From positions 28,988 to 92,987 of the IMG/VR virus record IMGVR_UViG_3300037258_001195: 64,000 nt of DNA; one strand, given 5' to 3'. The notes below the pieces were generated by a model that had not been told where the DNA came from, ran no database searches, and was given only the letters and a program-made list of their open reading frames with translations. The position numbers and the translations under genes were made by a program. This document shows, piece by piece, positions 16,068 to 24,602 of this stretch; position 1 is the first letter of the stretch, and the number at the start of each line of letters is the position of its first letter. This stretch comes from a virus.

Positions 16068-16975
16068 CAGACTGGCGCCCCAATAGACGGGGGAACGACA
16101 TTGACGTATGGCCAAATCATGTCAGAAATCTCTGGGGGAAGACTTGGAAATGCCGATCCACGCATTCCGCCGCGAAGAAAGCGGACTGATTCCTGACCCC
16201 CAAGGGATTTCGATTCTTGTCCAACTCGGCCGCGATATGTCCAACGTTCGGCGACATACTGAATACAGGCTTCCTCCAGATCAGCCGGAACAAACGAGTA
16301 GGAAATTAAAAGGGCCGCCCCGGAATCGGACGACGAAAACGTGTAGAGTCCGGGAGCTGTGTCAGGTGGGGGAATGTACTGTCCAGCTCCGGGACTGCTC
16401 ACAACTGGAACCAGTGCAACTCCCGAATCCGCATAAACAACCCCGTTGTCCCGACACCAAATTCCACTTGGCTGAAGAACTGTCACAACGTATGGGCCAG
16501 GGCTTGATGGAATTATCTGGGCTTCGCTTTGGACCAAATATCCCGCCGTGTAGGAGATTTGGATATTCTGGGCTCCGGGCCACCAGACCCCATTAACAAA
16601 TTCCAGAACTGCCGGCTGCGAGGGTAGCCCACCATCCCAGGGTATGATGCGATAGCCCCATCCGAGGCTGGGCGGCGGGCTAATCCCTGTTTGCGGGTTG
16701 GGCAGCGGCGAAGCCGGAATAATCCCGGCCCCCATCTGAATATTACTAATCGCCGTCACAGGATAATCATGAAGAACGATCTGATACGTTCCCGTCCCGT
16801 CGACGGTTTCGACAAGATTTTTCGAGTAAAGCGTACTGCGATTTAATTTTGACCGAATACTCGCCGAGCATGAGGAGATTAGCTGTTGAAGAATCGTAGA
16901 CGAGTTTGAGTTAGTCCCCTCAAGCCAATTCTCGGCCCGAGCAAGGGTCGTTAGATCGCCAGCCGCGAGGGTCAT
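16067..16975 (-). CDS. head-tail connector (gp6-like) with inserted beta module
   Basis: A 302-residue protein. The N-terminal 60 residues (LARAENWLEGTNSNSSTILQ, then ISSCSASIRSKLNR) and the C-terminal helix (PADLEEACIQYVAERW) match phage gp6-like connector proteins that dock beneath the portal. Between them is about 150 residues of Pro/Gly/Ser-rich beta sequence, including GLYTFSSSDSGAALLISYSF, nearly the same phrase as in the tail tube. Connectors of this family are usually 100-200 residues, so the protein is enlarged by this insert. Confidence 0.75.
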   Translation of the reverse strand: MTLAAGDLTTLARAENWLEGTNSNSSTILQQLISSCSASIRSKLNRSTLYSKNLVETVDGTGTYQIVLHDYPVTAISNIQMGAGIIPASPLPNPQTGISPPPSLGWGYRIIPWDGGLPSQPAVLEFVNGVWWPGAQNIQISYTAGYLVQSEAQIIPSSPGPYVVTVLQPSGIWCRDNGVVYADSGVALVPVVSSPGAGQYIPPPDTAPGLYTFSSSDSGAALLISYSFVPADLEEACIQYVAERWTYRGRVGQESKSLGGQESVRFLRGGMRGSAFPSLPPEISDMIWPYVNVVPPSIGAPV

Positions 16976-17163
16976 GAGCGGACCGTTAGATCAAAACCTA
17001 GTGGATGCGAAGGGGCAACCCGATACAAAGGTTGACCTAAATGATTATAAAGTCCAATAAATCGGGGTGTGGACTTTTCTTGCTCAATAATCACTTCCCC
17101 GCCCGCAGCGTGCATTTGGCCATAAATGTCAGGAAGTTGAACTATGGCCTTATATTCGCTCAT
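16972..17163 (-). CDS. small hypothetical protein of the head operon
   Basis: A 63-residue protein with 4-nt overlaps on both sides (ATGA type). It has a beta-like N-terminus (EYKAIVQLPDIYGQMHAAGG) and no metal or catalytic motif. The double translational coupling supports expression. Function unknown; a minor virion or assembly factor is possible from position. Confidence 0.6.
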   Translation of the reverse strand: MSEYKAIVQLPDIYGQMHAAGGEVIIEQEKSTPRFIGLYNHLGQPLYRVAPSHPLGFDLTVRS

Positions 17164-17618
17164 TTCTTCCCCGCTTTCACGAGCGCGTCGCGAGTGTCCT
17201 GTTCAGACTCAAATTCGTCCAATCTCGCCTTAAGGGTCGCATTTTCGGACTCAAGTCCCTTATTCGCCTGACGAAGAATCGTGCATTCACTCTCGGCTTG
17301 GCGCTGTTGAGACTGAAGTCGCTGAATAGACTCATTGGCAAGTATCAATTCCGCCCGGAGGCTCGAAATCGTCTGGGCTTGCTCACCAATCTGCTGACTG
17401 GCCTGCCCGAAGGTCGGAAGCAAATCGTCAATCTCGCATCCCTCTGGGCGACGTCCGGGAGGAAGACTACCAAATCCAAGATTCATGTCGAGAAGTTTCG
17501 GCGCAAAATGATCCGGCGCCTGAAACCAATCTCGACCCTCGTCGTCCCGGAATTCGCTGGTGAAATTCTGCTGCTCAACCGAGCAACTTTCAGTTCCCTC
17601 AGGAAACATAAACCACAT
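17160..17618 (-). CDS. coiled-coil hypothetical protein
   Basis: About 152 residues. The start at 17618 is preferred because GAGGAG lies 8 nt upstream; two other in-frame starts are too close to it. Residues about 75-150 form a long heptad-like coiled coil rich in Gln, Glu, Ala and Leu (SLRAELILANESIQRLQSQQ). The first part is Phe/Pro-rich and acidic. It lies between the connector genes and the major capsid block, so a scaffold-like or neck assembly function is possible, but the protein is not recognised. Confidence 0.6.
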   Translation of the reverse strand: MWFMFPEGTESCSVEQQNFTSEFRDDEGRDWFQAPDHFAPKLLDMNLGFGSLPPGRRPEGCEIDDLLPTFGQASQQIGEQAQTISSLRAELILANESIQRLQSQQRQAESECTILRQANKGLESENATLKARLDEFESEQDTRDALVKAGKK

Positions 17619-17664
17619 TGTCATCACTCCTCAAACGACGAGAGAGTTGGGAATCCCCCGCCAA

Positions 17665-18132
17665 TTATGCCAACAAGAGGTTGGCGAATTCCTCTTCCGT
17701 CCCCACAACAGCCATATCCCCCTTCATGGAGATAAGATGCTTGGAGTCCTGATACACAACAATCTTCCCCCCGCGAGCAAGGGTGCGTTGGATAAAGTCC
17801 TTGACAGGATCTTTTTTCCACGCATCGGGAAAATCGGGATATGGATAGATGTGAATCGTCTCGCGATCGACGCCCCAGGGCCAGCCGATTACGACTTTGG
17901 ACCTCTCGGGAAGCATCGCCGGAGGAAGACGAAAATCTCCCCCACGACGCTCTCCATCAAGAAAAAGACAGACATAATGGCGGCACGCATCTGGCCGCTC
18001 CTCATAGATACGACAACCGGGTCCGGAAGTTGTCGCTCCGAGATGCTTGCACGGCTGGCCGAATTCTTTCTGAACCTCGGGAACAGAAAAAACCCGGCAA
18101 CAACCAGTGCAATCCTGACACAATGCCGCCAT
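17665..18132 (-). CDS. YkgJ-like CxxCxxCC metal-cluster protein
   Basis: A 155-residue protein whose N-terminus holds C-x2-C-x2-CC (CQDCTGCCRVF), followed by Cys residues near 28, 40, 50 and 55, including GCRIYEERPDACRHYVC. This is the signature of the YkgJ-type zinc- or iron-binding family. The biochemical role of the family is poorly known. It has a strong ribosome site (GGAGGATATA) and lies immediately downstream of the major capsid gene. A second member is encoded at 44224-44793 in the early arm. Confidence 0.8.
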   Translation of the reverse strand: MAALCQDCTGCCRVFSVPEVQKEFGQPCKHLGATTSGPGCRIYEERPDACRHYVCLFLDGERRGGDFRLPPAMLPERSKVVIGWPWGVDRETIHIYPYPDFPDAWKKDPVKDFIQRTLARGGKIVVYQDSKHLISMKGDMAVVGTEEEFANLLLA

Positions 18133-18164
18133 TATATCCTCCGCGTTCTAGAGACCGTTAATAA

Positions 18165-19820
18165 CTAGAAGGCGAAGTTGCCGGTCGTGGGATTAACGTT
18201 ATTGATGACGGCGAAGCCCGGCGTGAAGTAGCACGGAAAGACTTCATCCGCATACACGCCATACTCATATCGCCGCGACCGCCAGGGCCATTGGATCTGA
18301 TAATAATCCTGCCGAACGCGAGCCTCCAATATATTCCCCACGCCGCTCAGCTCATACGGACTCCGATCCGACCAGAACAAGATCGTCCCAGGCGGAATAT
18401 ACGGATGCAGCTCTACGTCGAGCGTATTTCCGAAGAACTTGTTGATATAGGACGTGATCTTATAGCCCGCAACCAACTGCCCCTTTTCGTTGTTCTCGAA
18501 AAAGAGCCGGAAGATATTCGACGTGCCCGACTGACTCATCATCGCGCCGAAGCTGTTCAGCATATCGACCGAGGAGATCAAAATCCGATCAAACCCGATC
18601 TTATACTGGTCATACGCGGCGCGAAGAATTGAGTCGAACTCGTTGATATTGACGCCGTTAATCGTGAGGCCCGTGTTCCCGTTGGGACACGAATACACGA
18701 GCGATCCCGAGGGGCTCAACGTGACATTCGCAGGCAACGTAGCCGCAGTTGCCATCTGAGTCCCAGGCGCCGGCCCTGTGATGTTGCCGAAGACCTGATT
18801 CAGAATGCCATCGGGAGTCAGGAAATTGATTGAATTGTCCTGATAATTCCCGCCGACCTGAAGCGATGTAACCGGCTGCGCAGTTGCGGTATTGGGGAAT
18901 TTCGTAAAGACCGCCTGAGTCGAGGGCGAGATGCCCGCGAGATATTCGGCACCGGAAGCCGACCCAATAAACCATGCGTAGCCCATCGCCCCGACCACGG
19001 AAGCAACCGTAGCGGTTACGATTTGGGTTGAGGACGTGCCGACACTTGCCTCAGCGGAAGGTTGTGCCGAGCCGCCGCCATAGGTATCGGACGAGCCGTC
19101 GGCGTTGATTCGGGTGATCTGCCCAAGAACACCGCCAGTTCCAGTTGCCGCGTTGTATGGAGAATAATTCGCAATCCCCATTCCCGTAAGCGCAACGGCG
19201 CGAACGTAGACAGTTCCGCCCGAGAATGACCCGGTATTTCCGCCGCCAGCGGCTCCCGCGGAGAGCGTCGGAGTCGGCGTAATCCCCAGCGGCAGATTTG
19301 CGTCGCCATTGATGAGAAGCTTTTCCTCATCAATCATCAACGAACGAAGACTCGACTGAACACTGATCCCAAGCGTTTCCGGCGAGAGATTTCGACCCGC
19401 AAGCCGCGCCTCGAACGTGACCGAACTCTCGTAGCCGACCGTCTTAAAGGTCGCCATCTGATCCTGTTCGGAGATCGGAATACGCCCGCCACGATTACCT
19501 TCCGAGACGCCCGAGGACATTCCGTTGGGATTAATCGCAACAATACGTTTCCAATGATAGCTGTTTCCGCCGTCCGCGGCAACGCGAGGAAGCCGAGAAA
19601 TTCGCGGAATCAATTCCCGATACGGATAGAGCATCTGGACAACCGGCGACAGATCGTACCAGAGCAGATTCGTGCTCTGGGAAATCGTATCCGCCTTCGC
19701 TAGAGCATCCGGACCATATTCCGTGTCCAGAAATTTCCTAAAGGTCTCGTTCTGCGTCAGTGCAGAGACGAACTCATTCCCGATCCCGCCAGGGCCGGTG
19801 AAAGGAACATTACCCGACAT
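18165..19820 (-). CDS. major capsid protein, HK97-fold type
   Basis: A 551-residue protein directly after the protease-scaffold gene. The N-arm is followed by LLWYDLSPVVQMLYPYRELI and by a capsid core with RISRLPRVAADGGNSYHWKR. The C-terminal part (KITSYINKFFGNTLDVELHP, then WSDRSPYELSG) is typical of large alphaproteobacterial phage capsids. About 120 residues near 200-330 look like an inserted Ig-like surface domain (Gly/Ala/Thr-rich, TVYVRAVALTGMG). The ATG at 19820 sits behind AGGAGAACGTT, an RBS leader shared with the decoration-like gene at 23890-24588. Confidence 0.85.
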   Translation of the reverse strand: MSGNVPFTGPGGIGNEFVSALTQNETFRKFLDTEYGPDALAKADTISQSTNLLWYDLSPVVQMLYPYRELIPRISRLPRVAADGGNSYHWKRIVAINPNGMSSGVSEGNRGGRIPISEQDQMATFKTVGYESSVTFEARLAGRNLSPETLGISVQSSLRSLMIDEEKLLINGDANLPLGITPTPTLSAGAAGGGNTGSFSGGTVYVRAVALTGMGIANYSPYNAATGTGGVLGQITRINADGSSDTYGGGSAQPSAEASVGTSSTQIVTATVASVVGAMGYAWFIGSASGAEYLAGISPSTQAVFTKFPNTATAQPVTSLQVGGNYQDNSINFLTPDGILNQVFGNITGPAPGTQMATAATLPANVTLSPSGSLVYSCPNGNTGLTINGVNINEFDSILRAAYDQYKIGFDRILISSVDMLNSFGAMMSQSGTSNIFRLFFENNEKGQLVAGYKITSYINKFFGNTLDVELHPYIPPGTILFWSDRSPYELSGVGNILEARVRQDYYQIQWPWRSRRYEYGVYADEVFPCYFTPGFAVINNVNPTTGNFAF

Positions 19821-19821
19821 C

Positions 19822-19839
19822 AACGTTCTCCTAATTCAA
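19822..19839 (-). promoter_or_regulatory. strong RBS leader of the capsid gene, duplicated at 24589-24606
   Basis: The 18 bases before the capsid start, with AGGAGAACGTT as the core, are identical to those before the 23890-24588 gene. An exact 18-mer repeat is very unlikely by chance in this window and marks both genes as strongly translated. Confidence 0.7.
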
Positions 19840-19856
19840 AATTAATAGGGTGGCAA

Positions 19857-22178
19857 TTACGCCCGCTTACCGGCGGCGGCGCCACGAAAACTCGGATCAA
19901 AGATCGACCGTCCATTCGTGCCGTTGAGGATGTAGGTTCCGGCAACTTTTCGCCGCGCACCTTCATCATTCTCAAGCTGCATCGGAGAAACGCCCGCATC
20001 CTGGATCGCCTTCATAAGCGGGTCGCTACCCGCTCCGTCGGCGCCATTTCCGTTTCCGATGACTTTCGTCATATCAAACGCATACGGTGCACGACTGGAC
20101 GTGCTGCGGGCCAGAAGATTATTCTGGGCTTCGAGCCGCGCGTTTTCGATGAAGAGCTGAGCCGTCGCGGCATCGATTCGGCCATCCTTGCCAACCGCCT
20201 TTGCCAACTTGCCCCAATCCTTGTCAAGCGCCTGGATCGGCGGCTCGCGGCTACCACCTCGCGTCCCGGGTCCAGCAGTTGCAAGATCGCTCGGCGATAG
20301 GTCAGTGACGCCAGGGGGAACTCGATAGAATTCATTCCCGTGCGTTGGCTCCTGTTCCTTCTCACCAGATCGTCCCGCCATCTTTTTCAACTGTTCCCGG
20401 GCAGCCTTGGTAAAGGTGGAGACCTTCGACAGTTCTGAATATGCCTTATTCAGCTTATCCATCGCACCAGCCGAGTCGAATTCACCATCTTCCTCGTCGG
20501 GCTTCGCCTTACCCTTCGCCGCCTTCTCCATCTTGGAGATATAATAGGCTTTGATGAGCTTGGAGCACTCCTCGATCGCACCGGCAGCTTCCTTGCGAGC
20601 CTTCGACGCTTTCTTCATATTATCGCCCGCAGACTTCATCCGCATCGCCCGAGTTGGCTGAGCCGCCCGCTTGATTACGTCGAGAATCGCGTCCTGCAGA
20701 GGATCGCCCCCGCTAGTCTTCCTGAGATCGTCGCTCGTCGCTGCCATTTCGAAATCCTCACCTAAGAATTGCATGAGATATTGGTCATCGATGTCAGAAA
20801 GATCAACTGCCTCCTGACCTTCATGAGTTGCTTTCTGACCGATGACCGAAGCCAGAATCTGCGCCGCGGAACCTAGGTCTTTCGCCAGGCCCTTGTCCTT
20901 CATATCGCCGCCTTCACCCTTCGCCTCACGAAGAAGACTTCGTTGCGCCGAGCGAATCGAGTCGAAACAGAATGCCAACGACCCAGCAACTTCCATTCGC
21001 TTCGAAAGCGGTGCGGCGAAACTATCTTGTCCGCCTTCCTGAGACTGTCCCAACGTCAGCCACGACGGGAGTACGGGAGGCGCCGCTCCGTCGTCCCTCT
21101 CAGCGGCCTTTAGGGTCAGGAAGGACGGCACTACCGCCGAGCCCGAAGACTTAGTAAGAGATTTAAGAATTACTTTCTCATTAGCGAGTTTTGAGATTGC
21201 CGATGCGCGAGCGGCTTTCTTAGCTTCCTTTGCTGCGGCTTTCTTGCCCCATTTCTCGGGCAACATATCAGTCGCCCCGAGCGCGGCAGCGCGAGCTTTG
21301 ATGTGGCTCTTTGCCTTCCCTTTGTCCTTGGCACGGCCAAAAGCCGACACAGCATCCCCGAGAGCTTCTTTGTCGGGAATCGGATAACTCCCATCGGGAA
21401 GGGCAATCCCTTTCCCCGCATATTCCTTTCGTTGATCGGACGAGTACTCCCGTTTCGAAATATCTTCGCCGCATGTCGGACAGCCCGCAACTCCATGAAC
21501 GGAGCAAATTTTCGTATTCGCTGCGTCTAGCGGATTGCTAGTCTGCGCGTCAAACGGCGGCTTTCCATCTGCCTTCGCTGTTTTCTTTGGCTTTATCTTC
21601 TCTTGTACGTCACGAACTAATTCGTCCTGACTCGGGGCCTTGGTGAGAAATTCACTGACCATCGCGAAGCTATTGGCAAGTTTCTGAACACGAGTCTTCT
21701 TGGCCTTCCGAAACGCCACTCCCGGCTCAAACGCCAATGCTCCCGTCTTGTCCATCTTTGCCATATTAAACCGACACTCTGGATTCGCGGGCCGGTCGAC
21801 AATGGAGATCTCGGTCATCGAAAGTCGGGTAATCTTATTCGGATCGTTGGGATCTTTGTCGAGTTTCCGCCCCCCGATCGAAAATCCCTTATAGACCTTA
21901 TCGACAACTTTCTTCCAGGCGTCGTCGTCGGAAATCTTCGCGGTCAACCAAAGTCCCTTTCGGTCAACATGCGCCTCTTCGGCAGTTCCAACGGCTTGGA
22001 GCCGATGCATCTCCCGAATATTACCATACTGCATATAATCCGGGAGAGCTGACTTAATCGCCTCAAGTGCGATCGTTTCTCCATCTGAGTCCTTTGCCTC
22101 GGTCGAAGCGTAGCCTGAGATTGTCCTCTTAGCTTCGTCGACCTTAGTGATCGGCAAAAAGAAATTAAGGTCGCTCAT
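19857..22178 (-). CDS. prohead protease fused to scaffold-like region (XkdF-type)
   Basis: A 773-residue protein. Residues 1-140 match XkdF-like prohead serine proteases: H58 in EMHRLQA, S100 in YKGFSIGG and the DRPANPEC loop. Around 240-320 lies a domain with REYSSDQRKEYAGKGIALPD and KAKSHIKARAAALGATDMLP, found in many phage proteases (DUF6582-like, from memory). The rest is Lys/Ala-rich helical sequence suited to a scaffold, ending in a short Gly-rich tail. The start at 22178 has GGAGACTAAG upstream; the TTG five codons earlier is less likely. It lies just before the major capsid gene, the classical order. Confidence 0.85.
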   Translation of the reverse strand: MSDLNFFLPITKVDEAKRTISGYASTEAKDSDGETIALEAIKSALPDYMQYGNIREMHRLQAVGTAEEAHVDRKGLWLTAKISDDDAWKKVVDKVYKGFSIGGRKLDKDPNDPNKITRLSMTEISIVDRPANPECRFNMAKMDKTGALAFEPGVAFRKAKKTRVQKLANSFAMVSEFLTKAPSQDELVRDVQEKIKPKKTAKADGKPPFDAQTSNPLDAANTKICSVHGVAGCPTCGEDISKREYSSDQRKEYAGKGIALPDGSYPIPDKEALGDAVSAFGRAKDKGKAKSHIKARAAALGATDMLPEKWGKKAAAKEAKKAARASAISKLANEKVILKSLTKSSGSAVVPSFLTLKAAERDDGAAPPVLPSWLTLGQSQEGGQDSFAAPLSKRMEVAGSLAFCFDSIRSAQRSLLREAKGEGGDMKDKGLAKDLGSAAQILASVIGQKATHEGQEAVDLSDIDDQYLMQFLGEDFEMAATSDDLRKTSGGDPLQDAILDVIKRAAQPTRAMRMKSAGDNMKKASKARKEAAGAIEECSKLIKAYYISKMEKAAKGKAKPDEEDGEFDSAGAMDKLNKAYSELSKVSTFTKAAREQLKKMAGRSGEKEQEPTHGNEFYRVPPGVTDLSPSDLATAGPGTRGGSREPPIQALDKDWGKLAKAVGKDGRIDAATAQLFIENARLEAQNNLLARSTSSRAPYAFDMTKVIGNGNGADGAGSDPLMKAIQDAGVSPMQLENDEGARRKVAGTYILNGTNGRSIFDPSFRGAAAGKRA

Positions 22179-22224
22179 CTTAGTCTCCGACAAATTAATC
22201 TCAGACTACGCAACGCGCGGCGAC

Positions 22225-22467
22225 CTAATTCGTAAAGCTCGCTTGTGAGCCAACCTGGACATTCGGTCGGAGACCCGTAACAAGCATGGTCATCAAGGTG
22301 TTGAGAAGAATCTGCCCATCCGCGCGAAGCGCCCCCGAGGACGTAAAAGTCAAACCGCCCCCAGCAATTTGCGGGGCCGCAGCGGCGACCGTAAGCGTAT
22401 CGCCCGCCTGATCGGTAATAACATAGGTCGTAACGTTGTTCGAATAGGTCGACGTGATCGCAGCCAT
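22225..22467 (-). CDS. small head-associated protein
   Basis: An 80-residue protein, Thr/Ala/Gly/Val-rich, with a strong ribosome site (GAGGAGAAATTTAA). It starts one base after the stop of the TPR-glycosyltransferase gene. The composition (VITDQAGDTLTVAAAAPQIA) fits a small beta-type structural protein such as a minor head component. No family was recognised. Confidence 0.6.
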   Translation of the reverse strand: MAAITSTYSNNVTTYVITDQAGDTLTVAAAAPQIAGGGLTFTSSGALRADGQILLNTLMTMLVTGLRPNVQVGSQASFTN

Positions 22468-23862
22468 TTAAATTTCTCCTCGATTCAGCCGACTATCGGC
22501 CAGTTTACGAACGTATTTGATAACCCGAGCTACGGAATCAGTCCACGTCAAATCTCGCCCCTGCGTGAAGATCCTAAAATCTTCATACCACGGCGTTCCG
22601 ACGGGTGAATCCCACCATCGCCAGCAACGAGTGTACGGTCCGAGCATTACGACTGGCTTACCCATCGCTCCCGCGAGATGCACCACTGCGCTATCGACAG
22701 AAATAACCAGGTCCAATTCCTGAATAAATCGGGCGGTGTCGTAGAAGTCCTCAATGGCGTGCATAGAGTCGAGCATAAGCGCTTCTGCGCCAAGGGCAAG
22801 GACCTCTTTAGATTCTTCGCCTTTTTGCAGTGAAATGACCTGAACGCCAGGAATTTCCATTAATGGAAGAAACATTGAGAGCGGAATAACTCGACGCCGA
22901 AGGCTCAATGTTTTCCCGTGATCGCCAGAAGACCAGCAAAGACCAATTTTAAATTTACCAGGAATTCGGCGAATAAGGGGCTCTTTTACAGTCAAGTATG
23001 GTTCCGACGAAATATCCTTCGGCATAATTTCCGAATGCCGAATCATACTCAGCATGGGTGTGTGAAAGTCAAAGTTCTTCGCATTCGCCTCAGGTGGAAG
23101 ACTTTCACAATCCCAGACCTGAATATCCGGAAAGTTCTCCGCGAACAAACGGACCAAAGGTGCTGCGGTAGCTAAAACGATGCTCCGGGTCCGCGTAGAG
23201 AGCTTCGCCAAAAATCGAACGAACATCAGACTATCGCCATAGCCTTGTTCGTGATGGACTAAGATGCGTTTTTCGTCTAGATTCTCTCCCTGCCATTCAG
23301 GGATGCCAAGGTTCCAGACGGGATTCTTATACAATTCCTCCCACCGAATCTCATAAAGTGGAAGACCCTGGTCGAGGCGCCCTTGCGACATAATCGTTAA
23401 AGCGTGATCGTTCTTGGTTGCGTAGGCGTCGTAACCCAAAGCTCGCGCGCGCACCATCGCGTCTTCGGCGTCAGCGAACCTATTCTGACGATACAGCAAC
23501 GTCCCGTAAGTATGCCAAATTGCCGGATCACTTGGCTTAAGCCGCCTAGCTTCTCGCAATTGCTCCCGGGCGCCATCAATCCGACCAAGCGCAACCAAAT
23601 TAATCGCCAGGTTGTTCCGCGCTTGAAAGTCCTTTGGATCAATTGCAACGGCGCGCTGCCCGACGGTAATTCCCATCTCATGCTTCTGGAGCTTGTAGAG
23701 GATTCCCGCTAGATTCGACAAAACAACCGAATTATTCGGATCAATAAGAAGTGCTCCCATGTAATGGACGCGAGCGATTTCAAATTCGCCAGCCATTTGA
23801 TGCTGGCTACCTTTGAGATTCAGCCCGTAAATTCGACGAATCGAATTATCATCCAACGGCAT
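22468..23862 (-). CDS. TPR-containing glycosyltransferase (GT9-like)
   Basis: A 464-residue protein: residues 1-165 form TPR repeats (ARVHYMGALLIDPNNSVVLS and QRAVAIDPKDFQARNNLAIN), and 190-464 a GT-B glycosyltransferase domain of the heptosyltransferase-like type common in TPR proteins. Diagnostic text is IGLCWSSGDHGKTLSLRRR, VISLQKG, LDLVISVDSAVVHLAGAMGK and WRWW. Such enzymes move a sugar from a nucleotide donor to a protein or glycan. It sits inside the head gene block, next to a Ser/Thr-rich decoration-like protein, so virion protein glycosylation is a reasonable inference. Modifying host surface glycans is the alternative. Confidence 0.85.
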   Translation of the reverse strand: MPLDDNSIRRIYGLNLKGSQHQMAGEFEIARVHYMGALLIDPNNSVVLSNLAGILYKLQKHEMGITVGQRAVAIDPKDFQARNNLAINLVALGRIDGAREQLREARRLKPSDPAIWHTYGTLLYRQNRFADAEDAMVRARALGYDAYATKNDHALTIMSQGRLDQGLPLYEIRWEELYKNPVWNLGIPEWQGENLDEKRILVHHEQGYGDSLMFVRFLAKLSTRTRSIVLATAAPLVRLFAENFPDIQVWDCESLPPEANAKNFDFHTPMLSMIRHSEIMPKDISSEPYLTVKEPLIRRIPGKFKIGLCWSSGDHGKTLSLRRRVIPLSMFLPLMEIPGVQVISLQKGEESKEVLALGAEALMLDSMHAIEDFYDTARFIQELDLVISVDSAVVHLAGAMGKPVVMLGPYTRCWRWWDSPVGTPWYEDFRIFTQGRDLTWTDSVARVIKYVRKLADSRLNRGEI

Positions 23863-23889
23863 AGGAGCAATTCCCTGCGAGGACTCTTC

Positions 23890-24588
23890 TTACGACCCAG
23901 TCAACGGCGCGTTGAATGAGTACATGAAGCCATAAGTATGGGAGGCGTTCGGCGCACTCGACGGCGTAATGGTTGCCAACGTTACCGCCGATGCGGTGCC
24001 AACCGTTTCATCCCCAGCATTCGTCGTCTCTTTAATAAAGACAACATCTTTTGCACCGGGATTCACTGGAACCGAAATTGCGGCAGTCGAATCGATCTGA
24101 ATGCCCGGCGAGGTGCCACCGACAAGACCTGCAACGGTCGGCGCGGAGAGATGCACGATACCTTTCGAGGTAAACGTCGTTGCGGTCCCGCTTGCCGGAG
24201 CGGCAAGAGAGAACACATCAACTTGGGACGTGCCATCATTGGCGAGATATGGAATCGAGATCGTGCCGCCTGTTACGGCAGACGTCCCCGCAGCAACAAC
24301 AACGGCACCTTGCCGCGGAACGTCTGGTTGCGCCGCAACCGAAAGCGTGCCATTCGCAAGCGATGTCGAGCCGACGAATTTCCCGGCCGCCGCAGCAACA
24401 ACTACGGGAGTCATGCCGTAGTTGAAGACTTGTGCAACGAGAAGTTCCGCCCCAGCAGCTAAGAGCGCAGAAATATCTCGCGAATCAACATTCGCCGTCC
24501 CGTCGGCCCCAGCAACATACGTCCCGTAATTGCCGACAATTTGACCGCCCAAGCTCCCAATAAACATTTTCACAGTCGACGAAGCCAT
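23890..24588 (-). CDS. decoration-like structural protein
   Basis: A 232-residue protein, very rich in Ala, Gly, Val, Ser and Thr, with no charged catalytic motifs; it looks like a head decoration or surface fibre. The centre reads IPYLANDGTSQVDVFSLAAP, a beta-type domain. It shares an identical 18-base RBS leader with the major capsid gene, which suggests high translation. It lies between the portal gene and the TPR-glycosyltransferase and is a good candidate substrate for that enzyme, but this is not shown by the sequence. Confidence 0.65.
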   Translation of the reverse strand: MASSTVKMFIGSLGGQIVGNYGTYVAGADGTANVDSRDISALLAAGAELLVAQVFNYGMTPVVVAAAAGKFVGSTSLANGTLSVAAQPDVPRQGAVVVAAGTSAVTGGTISIPYLANDGTSQVDVFSLAAPASGTATTFTSKGIVHLSAPTVAGLVGGTSPGIQIDSTAAISVPVNPGAKDVVFIKETTNAGDETVGTASAVTLATITPSSAPNASHTYGFMYSFNAPLTGS

Positions 24589-24602
24589 AACGTTCTCCTA
24601 AT

